Source: Clostridia bacterium | GTDB lineage: Bacteria; Bacillota; Clostridia; Christensenellales; Aristaeellaceae | Assembly (NCBI GenBank): GCA_017541105.1 | Contig: JAFXZS010000010.1 | Coordinates: 62,001 to 126,000, forward strand | Length of the DNA stretch: 64,000 nt | Reading direction: 5' to 3' | Part shown: positions 16,917-24,217 of the stretch, one piece after another | Position numbering within the stretch: position 1 is the stretch's first letter | Layout of the letters: the number at the start of each line of letters is the position of its first letter | The notes under the pieces: model-generated | Told to the model about the DNA's origin: nothing | Seen by the model: only the letters and a program-made list of their open reading frames with translations | The model's database searches: none | Made by a program: the position numbers and the translations under genes

Positions 16917-17393
16917 TTACCCCTCCGCCACCAGGTCGGCCAGCTTCGCGCCGGTAATCCGGATCAGGTCCTCCGGCGCAAGCTCCGCCTGAAAACCGAC
17001 CTTTCCGGCGCTGACGAACATTTTCTCCGCGTCTGCCGCCGTTCTGTGGAGAAAGGTCGGAAAGCGTTTTTTCATTCCGATCGGGGAACACCCCCCGTGC
17101 ACATAACCTGTCAGCGGCAGCAGATCCTTTTGTTTGATCATGCTGACCGCTTTTTCTTCAGCCGCCCGGGCGGCCTTTTTCAGATCCAGTTCATGCTTTA
17201 CCGGAATCACAAACACATAGTATTTCCCCGGTTTTCCCTGGGTCACCAGGGTTTTGAACACCCGCTCCGGGTTTTCCCCCAGGATCCCGGCGATTTCCTC
17301 TCCGCTCATCGCGGCGTCCGGGGTATACTCGTGGCTCGCGTAAGGGATCTTCCTGCTGTCCAGCACCCGCATCACATTTGTCTTTTCCATCAT
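16917..17393 (-). CDS. ybaK: Cys-tRNA(Pro)/Cys-tRNA(Cys) deacylase YbaK
   Basis: A 158-residue single-domain trans-editing deacylase that hydrolyses mischarged Cys-tRNA(Pro) in the cytosol. Family signatures: 'TNVMRVLDSRKIPYASHEY' at the N-terminus, 'VFKTLVTQG', 'YYVFVIPVKHELDLKKAA' with the catalytic-site lysine region, 'GYVHGGCSPIGMKKRFPTFLH' and 'SAGKVGFQAELAPEDL'. The start overlaps the stop of rhaD (TGATG), so it is translationally coupled to that aldolase gene. No metabolic link between the two is evident. Confidence 0.93.
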   Translation of the reverse strand: MMEKTNVMRVLDSRKIPYASHEYTPDAAMSGEEIAGILGENPERVFKTLVTQGKPGKYYVFVIPVKHELDLKKAARAAEEKAVSMIKQKDLLPLTGYVHGGCSPIGMKKRFPTFLHRTAADAEKMFVSAGKVGFQAELAPEDLIRITGAKLADLVAEG

Positions 17394-18205
17394 CAGTCCA
17401 GATATCCTTCCCTGGCCCGGATGCCGAAACGCTTCTCCAGCAGATGCAGCTGCGCGTCCGTAATCGTGTTGATCCGGGGCAGATGCGCAATCTTCATGTA
17501 GATCTCCGCGGCCTTCTCCGCCGTTTCAATCAGCCCGAAGGTTTCGTCCAGGTCCTTGCCGGCGCCGTAAATCCCGTGATGGCTCCATACGACCAGGCGC
17601 GCGGTCCGCATCTTCTCCGCCGTCGCCTCGCCGATCTCGTTGGTGCCGCACAGCATCCAGGGCAGAACATTGACGCCTTCCGGGAAAACCACGATGCATT
17701 CCGTGCACATCTGCCAGAGGGTCCGCGTAAACGCCTTCTCGTCCAGGTCGTGCACAAAGGTCATTGCCAGCAGGTTCGCGGGATGGCAGTGCATGATGAC
17801 GCGGTTCTCCGCGTTCACCTGCAGCCGCGCCGCGTGGCTCATCATGTGCGCGGGAAATTCGCTGGTAAACTGGCCGCCGTCCTCATATCCCCACAGCAGA
17901 TCCGCCTGCCGTCCCCGATCCTTCAGCCGGACGATGCCCAGGTTTACCTCCGGAGCGTATTGCACATTCTTGAAATACTTGCCGGTACCGGTCACCAGGA
18001 AATACTTCCCTTCCAGCTCCGGTGCCGTAAACCCTGTCGGAATCGTGCGTACGGGCTTTTCAGGATTCAGGGTTTCCCGGACCTCCTGCTCCTCCAGCAG
18101 CATGGAGAGATTCCCGCCGTTGCGTTCGTCCCATCCGCGGTTGTACATGTTTGTTGCGGTCCGGATCATCTCGATCATAAAGGAGGCTGATAAGATATTC
18201 TTCAT
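17393..18205 (-). CDS. rhaD: Rhamnulose-1-phosphate aldolase
   Basis: Class II aldolase that cleaves L-rhamnulose-1-phosphate to dihydroxyacetone phosphate and L-lactaldehyde. The 270-residue length matches RhaD. ATG 18205 is chosen because GGAGGG precedes it; the frame continues 18 codons upstream without a site. Visible features: 'WDERNGGNLS' (phosphate-binding loop), 'FLVTGTGKYFKN', the catalytic glutamate region 'SEFPAHM', the zinc ligands in 'IMHCHPANLLAMTF' and the third His in 'WSHHGIYGAG'. No rhaA or rhaB lies in the window. Rhamnose is a major pectin sugar, consistent with the other pectin-related genes here. Confidence 0.93.
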   Translation of the reverse strand: MKNILSASFMIEMIRTATNMYNRGWDERNGGNLSMLLEEQEVRETLNPEKPVRTIPTGFTAPELEGKYFLVTGTGKYFKNVQYAPEVNLGIVRLKDRGRQADLLWGYEDGGQFTSEFPAHMMSHAARLQVNAENRVIMHCHPANLLAMTFVHDLDEKAFTRTLWQMCTECIVVFPEGVNVLPWMLCGTNEIGEATAEKMRTARLVVWSHHGIYGAGKDLDETFGLIETAEKAAEIYMKIAHLPRINTITDAQLHLLEKRFGIRAREGYLD

Positions 18206-18395
18206 GCCCGTCCCTCCGGAATCTTTTTTCGTATGCCTGCACTTCCGGCAGCCGCTCACTGTCCGCGGCCAGCTGGTAATTTGTCCGTCCTTTCCCCGTT
18301 CTCTTCCCGAAAGCTTCCGAGGAGCCCGGGAAAAAGCGAAGCCGTTCCGCGCGGGGAACCCCGCCCGCGGAAGTGAGGAAATTCCTCTGATTCAG

Positions 18396-18423
18396 ATTGT
18401 ACAGAAAACCCGTGAATTTGCAA
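18396..18423 (-). promoter_or_regulatory. Promoter of rhaD-ybaK
   Basis: Minus strand: TTGCAA (18423-18418), 16-bp spacer, TACAAT (18401-18396). It would give a leader of about 185 nt. Apart from this and the divergent malic enzyme promoter, I see nothing else in the 357-bp intergenic stretch 18206-18562. Confidence 0.55.
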
Positions 18424-18498
18424 CCGCATATTTGCCGGAAGATAACCCGCCCGCTGTTCCACAAAGACATTTTATGGAAATAATGGCGGTTTTTGGTC

Positions 18499-18527
18499 TT
18501 GTTTTTTCCAGATCATCCATCTATAAT
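18499..18527 (+). promoter_or_regulatory. Promoter of the malate operon
   Basis: TTGTTT (18499-18504), 17-bp spacer, perfect TATAAT (18522-18527), about 35 bp before the TTG start codon. Confidence 0.65.
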
Positions 18528-18562
18528 AGAATAAATAAAACTCTTATAAGGAGGGAACCCCG

Positions 18563-19732
18563 TTGAATTACGCCGAGGAATCCCTGCGCCTGCATGGCGA
18601 ATGGAAGGGAAAAATCGAGGTTGTTTCCCGTGTCCCTGTAAAAAGCAAAGATGATCTTTCCCTTGCCTACACGCCCGGCGTGGCGCAGCCCTGTCTGGAA
18701 ATTCAGAAGGACTACGACAAATCCTTCACCCTGACCCGGCGGAGCAACCTGGTCGCCGTCGTGACGGACGGCACAGCGGTGCTCGGTCTGGGGGATATCG
18801 GTCCGGAGGCCGGCATGCCCGTAATGGAAGGAAAATGCGCGCTGTTCAAAGCCTTCGGGGATGTGGACGCCTTCCCCATCTGCATCCGCAGCAAGGATGT
18901 GGATGAGATTGTGCGGACGATCTATCTGATCTCCGGCAGTTTCGGCGGGATCAATCTGGAAGATATTGCCGCGCCCCGCTGTTTCGAGATTGAGCGGAAA
19001 CTGAAGGAAATCTGCGATATTCCGATCTTCCATGACGATCAGCACGGCACGGCCATCGTAGTCGGGGCAGCGCTGATCAATGCGCTCCGCGTTGTCGGGA
19101 AGAAGATTGAGGATGTGAAGGTCGTCATCAACGGCGCGGGCAGCGCCGGGATCGCCATCGGTCGCCACATCATGGACCTGGGCGTGAAGCATCTGAAAAT
19201 GGTGGATCGCTGCGGCATCCTCTGTGAGGGAGCTGATATGAATCCCGCGCAGGCTGAAATGGCGCAGATCACGAACCCGGAAAAGCTCAGCGGAAAGCTG
19301 GCAGACGCCCTGAAAGGCGCGGACGCGTTTATCGGTGTCAGCGCTCCGCACATCGTAAGCAAGGAAATGATCGCGTCCATGGCTGCGGGGCCGATCGTGT
19401 TCCCCATGGCCAATCCCACCCCGGAAATCGAGCCGGATGAGGCGCTGGAAGCCGGCGCCGCGGTCGTCGGCACCGGGCGGAGCGATCATCCGAACCAGAT
19501 CAACAACGTGCTGGTCTTCCCCGGCCTGTTCCGCGGTGCGCTGGATGTCCGGGCAAAGGACATCAATCAGTCCATGAAGCTGGCCGCCTCCCACGCGCTG
19601 GCAGACCTGGTCGCGGCGGATGAGCTCACGGACAAATATATCCTTCCCGCCGCCTTTGATCCCCGGGTCGGCCCGGCGGTCGCGAAGGCAGTGGCTCAGG
19701 CAGCACGCGACAGCGGTGTCGCCCGGATCTGA
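18563..19732 (+). CDS. NAD(P)-dependent malic enzyme (oxaloacetate-decarboxylating)
   Basis: Converts malate to pyruvate and CO2 with reduction of NAD(P). The 389-residue short bacterial form starts at TTG 18563, supported by AAGGAGGG eight bases upstream; no ATG fits. Motifs in order: '[13 protein letters not shown]' (catalytic Tyr), '[25 protein letters not shown]' (catalytic Lys), 'RCFEIE' and '[11 protein letters not shown]' (metal-binding Asp), the nucleotide loop '[12 protein letters not shown]', and '[10 protein letters not shown]'. A 2-hydroxycarboxylate transporter follows 26 bp downstream, so the pair probably imports and decarboxylates malate, as in maeE-maeP loci of lactic bacteria. 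Confidence 0.95.
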   Translation: MNYAEESLRLHGEWKGKIEVVSRVPVKSKDDLSLAYTPGVAQPCLEIQKDYDKSFTLTRRSNLVAVVTDGTAVLGLGDIGPEAGMPVMEGKCALFKAFGDVDAFPICIRSKDVDEIVRTIYLISGSFGGINLEDIAAPRCFEIERKLKEICDIPIFHDDQHGTAIVVGAALINALRVVGKKIEDVKVVINGAGSAGIAIGRHIMDLGVKHLKMVDRCGILCEGADMNPAQAEMAQITNPEKLSGKLADALKGADAFIGVSAPHIVSKEMIASMAAGPIVFPMANPTPEIEPDEALEAGAAVVGTGRSDHPNQINNVLVFPGLFRGALDVRAKDINQSMKLAASHALADLVAADELTDKYILPAAFDPRVGPAVAKAVAQAARDSGVARI

Positions 19733-19758
19733 AAAACGAGAGAGAGGAGCGGATTCTG

Positions 19759-21246
19759 ATGCCAAATATTCCCGCGTCCCAGGCCATCAAGGAGAAAAAA
19801 CCGTTTACCCTGTTCAACCTGCCCTGGCAGATCTTCCTTATCGTGGCAGTCGTCGTCTTCGGTGCAACCTATCTGGGCGTGCTGCCCAAGGGCATGGCCG
19901 GCTGCTTCGCGTTCATGATTGTGCTGGGTACGATCCTGGGCTGGATCGGTGATCATACTCCGATCATCAAAAGTTATCTTGGCGGCGGTGCCATTGTTTG
20001 TATCTTCGGCTCGGCGCTGCTGGTCTACTTCGGTATCCTGCCATCCTCGAAAACCGTGGACGGCGCGACAGTCTACAACATGACTCTCCCCTTCGGAAAC
20101 CTGGATCTGGTCGGCAATATCGGCACCTTCTTCAAAACGACCGGCGGTTTCCTTGACTGGTACATTGCCGCGCTGATTACCGGTTCCATCCTGGGCATGA
20201 ACCGGAAACTGCTGGTCAAGGCGGCAGCCCGGTACTTCCCTGCGATCTTCGGCGGGCTGATTCTGGCCTTCGGCCTTTGCATGGGTGTGGCCGCGCTCCT
20301 GGGTTACCCGGTGATGAACGCGCTGCTGCTGATCGCCCTGCCGATCATGGGCGGCGGCATGGGTGCCGGCGCGACCCCGCTGTCCAAGATCTTTGAAACC
20401 AGCAGTTCCATGACCGCCGCGGAAGCCCTGTCGGTCATGACGCCCGCGGTCGCCATCGGCAACGCGGTATCCATCGTGCTGGCCGGTGTGCTGGTGAAAG
20501 TCATTTCCTCCGGCAAGTGGAACGGCAAAGGCGCCCTGATGAAGGCCGGAACCATGGATCCCAAAGAGCTGGAAATCAGCCCCGAAATGCAGGCCAAGCG
20601 CGACAAGATCGATCTGAAGAGCCTGGGGATCGGCCTGCTGGTCTCCGGCGGATTCTTCGCCTTCGGCTACATCCTGCAGGGCGCGTGGAACGCGCTGGGC
20701 ACCGGTATAACAATCCATGCCTACGCCTGGATGATTATCACGGTGGCGATTTGCAAAATCACCAACATCATTCCGGAATCTGTTGAAATCGCGTGTTTCC
20801 AGTGGTTCCAGTTCGTAATGAAGAATCTGACCAACATGCTGCTGGTAGGCATCGGTATCTGCTATCTGGAAATCGGCACGGTGATCTCCTCCTTCAGCGT
20901 AACCTACCTGCTGCTGTGCGCGGCGACCTGCATCGGCGCTTTCGTCGGCGCGGCGCTGATCGGCAAGCTCGTGGGCTTCTATCCCTTCGAGGCGGGCGTC
21001 ACAGCCGGCCTGTGCATGTCCAACATGGGCGGCACCGGCGACGTGGCGGTGCTTTCCGCCGCGGACCGGATGGAGCTGATGCCCTTCGCGCAGATCTCCT
21101 CCCGCCTGGGCGGCGCCATCATCCTGCTGCTGGCCAGCCTGATGCTGTCCATTCTCGCCCAGTTCATTGTGACAGCCGCGCCGGACGCGGCGGAACAGGC
21201 GGCAACCACCGGAAGGGTTCTGCTCACCATGGTCGGCATGGGATAG
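19759..21246 (+). CDS. 2-hydroxycarboxylate transporter family permease (malate/citrate, MaeP/CitS-like)
   Basis: Membrane protein of 495 residues with about 11 hydrophobic helices and two reentrant-loop motifs typical of the 2HCT family: 'IMGGGMGAGATPLSK' in the first half and 'SNMGGTGDVAVLSAADRM' in the second. The substrate-binding arginine region of CitS corresponds to the C-terminal part. It starts with ATG 19759 after 'GAGAGAGGAG' and is the second gene of the malic enzyme operon. Import of malate, or exchange of malate with a product, is the most likely role; citrate cannot be excluded. A strong terminator follows. Confidence 0.93.
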   Translation: MPNIPASQAIKEKKPFTLFNLPWQIFLIVAVVVFGATYLGVLPKGMAGCFAFMIVLGTILGWIGDHTPIIKSYLGGGAIVCIFGSALLVYFGILPSSKTVDGATVYNMTLPFGNLDLVGNIGTFFKTTGGFLDWYIAALITGSILGMNRKLLVKAAARYFPAIFGGLILAFGLCMGVAALLGYPVMNALLLIALPIMGGGMGAGATPLSKIFETSSSMTAAEALSVMTPAVAIGNAVSIVLAGVLVKVISSGKWNGKGALMKAGTMDPKELEISPEMQAKRDKIDLKSLGIGLLVSGGFFAFGYILQGAWNALGTGITIHAYAWMIITVAICKITNIIPESVEIACFQWFQFVMKNLTNMLLVGIGICYLEIGTVISSFSVTYLLLCAATCIGAFVGAALIGKLVGFYPFEAGVTAGLCMSNMGGTGDVAVLSAADRMELMPFAQISSRLGGAIILLLASLMLSILAQFIVTAAPDAAEQAATTGRVLLTMVGMG

Positions 21247-21285
21247 AAAGCCTTCCGGTGCCTCCCGTTACCGTAAAACAGGAAA

Positions 21286-21334
21286 AACCCGTAAGCAGAA
21301 AGCGATCCGGATCGCCCGTGCTTACGGGTTTTTT
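21286..21334 (+). terminator. Terminator of the malate operon
   Basis: An 11-bp stem, AACCCGTAAGC (21286-21296) with GCTTACGGGTT (21320-21330), is followed by a T-run to 21334. Confidence 0.88.
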
Positions 21335-21398
21335 ATACCCTGTTTTGTTCTCACAGCCCTCCCGCGTGTCCCGGCGTCGATAAAGCGGAACGATTCGT

Positions 21399-23975
21399 TC
21401 AGATGCGCAGAAGAATATGTTCCCGGGCCAGGTCATGGTACAGTTCACACGGCCTGCCGCTGACATCCGCCAGGCAGACGATATCCTGCCATTCTGCGCC
21501 GCCCGGTATTTCCGAAAGGATGTTCGGCGCCTGCTTCAGCAGCTCCGGCCGGAAATGCAGCGTTCTGGCCCCGGGAAACACGGCCATGTACAGGATCTGC
21601 GCCTCCACAAGATCCTGGAAGATGTGGCTGCCGTAGGACAGCTCGGGATTGTATCCCGCCCGGCTTTCCGCGATCTCGCAGACCGCGTCAAAGCCGCTGA
21701 TGTCGGAAAACGCGGTGGGGACTCCAAGCTCGGGCGAGGATGTCCCGATACGTCCGGGAACCATCGGCAGCAGATGTTTGCCCTGTTCCCTGAACGTCCA
21801 GTTGATCCGCCCGATCAGCGACGCGATCTCCGTCTTTTCATGATAGAGCAGATGGTAATACTTCACCGGATCCACATAGGCAATCATGTCCAGCCTGATC
21901 TTCCGGGAAAGGCCCATGGATGCGCCGCGGGTTTCCAGAAGGATCTCCTCTTCGGGAACGTTCTCCGGAACGCTGATCCCTCCGGTATCCTGGAAAACCT
22001 GCAGCGGCCTGCATTGCAGCAGATTGATCATATATTCCCTGTTCTGCGAAACATTGATCGTAAACTCGATGTCCACCGGTTCGCCGTACTCCTGCTGGAT
22101 CAGGTGCATCATGCGCTGCATGCGCTCCATCATTTCGCGGTTCCGGACCAGGCCCAGGCAGGAAATAAAACAGATGTTCCGGAAGATGCCTCTTTCCCGG
22201 AGAGACGCTTCCGCTTCCGAATCGTGTTCCAGCACCTGGTTTTTCAGATAGCCCGGCAGAACCGGCTCCAGCTCCTCCAGCGGCACGCGACGCAGGGACC
22301 TGGCCTTCAGGTCCACCGCTTCCGCCTTCCGCTGGGAATACTGGTGCTTTTCCGCGATCGTGGTAAAGTTGGTTGCTTCCGGTTTGTCCAGGCTTACCAG
22401 GCGGGGATAGGAGCCCTCCGTCCTGTCCACGGCGGAAGTTCCCAGGCCCATCACCAGGCGCAGCATCCCCGCGGAAGAATCGATATCGTTCAGAAACTTG
22501 TAGGGGCTGTAGGAATAACCTACCCCGGCGGCGCAGGGCATATAGCAGGATCCGTAGGCAGATCCGGAAACCCGCATGATCAGCAGGGCCATTTGCTCAT
22601 CCCGCTTGTCCAGCCCCCGCCGCTTACGGTAATCCAGCGCGGAAAGCCCCGCGGAGCTGGCGTACACGGTCCGGACCGCGTTTTCAAATTCCTCAAGCCT
22701 CTCTTCCGGCGTGCCCCGGTTGGCGCAGAACACGGATTCGTATTTCCCGGCAAAGGCATTGTCAAAACCGTCCTCCAGAATGCTGCTGGAACGGACGATA
22801 TAGGGATCCTGCCCGTAGTATTCCAGAATATGCATGAACTGTTCCTGGATATCCCGGGAGAACACGCCGTTTTTCAGGCGTTCCGCCAGCGCGCCTGCCA
22901 GGGTGAAGTATCCCTCCTCGGTACGCTGCCGGATCCGCAGATCCCAGAAATCATTGTCCACAATATAAGTGTAGAATACATCCGATCCGATATAGAAGGA
23001 ATCATGCGGCTCCAGTACGCTGCTGATATCCGGGGCAAGATTCCGGAGAATCGCCCGGGCCAGCAGCATCCCGCAGGTTTTTCCGCCCACCATGCCGGTA
23101 CCGACCATATGGTCCCGGATCCGGAAATAGTCTTCCGGCCTGAAGTGCTTTTTCACCAGCACCCGGAGCCTTTCATCCCGGGTCATCATGATGTTGCACA
23201 TCCTGCCGCACTGTTCTTCCACGGGAATTCCGTTCTCATGCAGCACTTTTGCCTGGTTGAAGAAACGGTCCCAGGAGTCCGTATACTGCTCCTCCAGGGT
23301 TCGCTGGCAGCTGTCCATCACCTGGTAAAACCGGCTGGTCTGTACCCCGTCCTGAATCGGCCGGATCGTTCCGGCTTCCGGGTGATACAGATGCGGGAGA
23401 AACATGGTGTCGGAATTGCGGTTCCAGACTTTCTGCGGACGGATATAGACCGTATTGCGTTCCGGATCGGAATAGACATCCAGAAACAGCTGGGTTGTGT
23501 TCATAATCTTGGTAATCGCGCTGAAGGAGTGCCTGCCCCGGATGATCGGAAAAAATGCGACCGTATCCAGAATGAACAGGAAGGGGCAGGTAACCCGGAA
23601 AAAGTTTCCCATCATCAGGTCTGTCGCCCAGGCGGTCTGCAGCTCTGACAGGCAGTCAAACACATAGAAGGCATCCCGGCCTTCCTGTTCGATTACCCGA
23701 TGAATTTCCACCGTAAAAGTTTCAAACCGGTGAGAGAGGGGGACGCATACCCGTTTCACTTCCGGGCATTCCGGCACCAGCTCCGGATGGCTCGCGAACC
23801 GGAAATAGATAATCTTCCTCCCGTCCTTCTTGGCCTGTTCCACAAAAGGGTCAGCGAAGCGCCGGAATTCATCCAGGTCGGATACTCGCCAGACCACGTT
23901 ATCGCCCATCCGGATATAGTCCACCGCCCGGTCCAGCGCCGGAATGCCTGAAAGCACCTGATCAAACGCCGCCAT
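21399..23975 (-). CDS. PEP/pyruvate-binding (PPDK_N, ATP-grasp) protein with RecA/KaiC-like N-terminus
   Basis: An 858-residue cytosolic protein of unknown physiological role. Residues 1-~230 look like a RecA/KaiC-fold domain ('SGIPALDRAVDYIRMGDNVVW', then 'FYVFDCLSELQTAW' at the Walker B position), but the Walker A GxxxxGKT is missing. Residues ~290-700 are the ATP-grasp domain of PEP synthase/pyruvate phosphate dikinase: 'GTGMVGGKTCGMLLA', 'DPYIVRSSSILEDGFDNAFAGKYESVF', 'VRTVYASSAGLSALDYR', 'MALLIMRVSG' and, closing the domain, 'VDIEFTIN' and 'INLLQCRPLQ'. The swivelling phosphohistidine domain and the PEP-binding barrel of true dikinases are absent. A ~170-residue C-terminal domain has 'MVPGRIGTSSPELGVPTAFSDI' and 'SYGSHIFQDLVEAQI'. 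GAGGTG precedes ATG 23975. Confidence 0.85.
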   Translation of the reverse strand: MAAFDQVLSGIPALDRAVDYIRMGDNVVWRVSDLDEFRRFADPFVEQAKKDGRKIIYFRFASHPELVPECPEVKRVCVPLSHRFETFTVEIHRVIEQEGRDAFYVFDCLSELQTAWATDLMMGNFFRVTCPFLFILDTVAFFPIIRGRHSFSAITKIMNTTQLFLDVYSDPERNTVYIRPQKVWNRNSDTMFLPHLYHPEAGTIRPIQDGVQTSRFYQVMDSCQRTLEEQYTDSWDRFFNQAKVLHENGIPVEEQCGRMCNIMMTRDERLRVLVKKHFRPEDYFRIRDHMVGTGMVGGKTCGMLLARAILRNLAPDISSVLEPHDSFYIGSDVFYTYIVDNDFWDLRIRQRTEEGYFTLAGALAERLKNGVFSRDIQEQFMHILEYYGQDPYIVRSSSILEDGFDNAFAGKYESVFCANRGTPEERLEEFENAVRTVYASSAGLSALDYRKRRGLDKRDEQMALLIMRVSGSAYGSCYMPCAAGVGYSYSPYKFLNDIDSSAGMLRLVMGLGTSAVDRTEGSYPRLVSLDKPEATNFTTIAEKHQYSQRKAEAVDLKARSLRRVPLEELEPVLPGYLKNQVLEHDSEAEASLRERGIFRNICFISCLGLVRNREMMERMQRMMHLIQQEYGEPVDIEFTINVSQNREYMINLLQCRPLQVFQDTGGISVPENVPEEEILLETRGASMGLSRKIRLDMIAYVDPVKYYHLLYHEKTEIASLIGRINWTFREQGKHLLPMVPGRIGTSSPELGVPTAFSDISGFDAVCEIAESRAGYNPELSYGSHIFQDLVEAQILYMAVFPGARTLHFRPELLKQAPNILSEIPGGAEWQDIVCLADVSGRPCELYHDLAREHILLRI

Positions 23976-24007
23976 GGGAACACCTCTCTCTCCTCAGGCT
24001 CTGATAC

Positions 24008-24046
24008 AAAAAAACGGGCAAAGGAAACCTTTCGGGCTCCTTTGCC
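24008..24046 (-). terminator. Terminator-like hairpin in the leader of the PEP-binding protein gene
   Basis: Minus strand: stem GGCAAAGGA/TCCTTTGCC (9 bp, loop with extra CC/GG pairing), then CG and seven T. It lies between the predicted promoter (24085-24057) and the start codon at 23975, so it could attenuate transcription; it could instead block antisense read-through from the right. Confidence 0.7.
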
Positions 24047-24056
24047 TTTCAGACAG

Positions 24057-24085
24057 AGTATACCATGTTCCGGCGCGGATGTATA
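24057..24085 (-). promoter_or_regulatory. Predicted promoter of the PEP-binding protein gene
   Basis: Minus strand: TATACA (24085-24080), 17-bp spacer, TATACT (24062-24057). The expected transcript would begin only a few bases before the terminator hairpin. Confidence 0.5.
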
Positions 24086-24130
24086 GAGTTCATTCCGAAT
24101 TCTTCCTGCCCCGTCCCCTGCCTCCGCGGA

Positions 24131-24159
24131 TTGTCTTTTGGTGCGGGGCAGCGTATAAT
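24131..24159 (+). promoter_or_regulatory. Promoter of the hybrid histidine kinase gene
   Basis: TTGTCT (24131-24136), 17-bp spacer, perfect TATAAT (24154-24159), 58 bp before the start codon. Confidence 0.7.
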
Positions 24160-24217
24160 AAATCCAGATCCTTCCATCCCGGTGAATGCCCTGCCCTGTA
24201 CAGGAGGACGAAACCAA

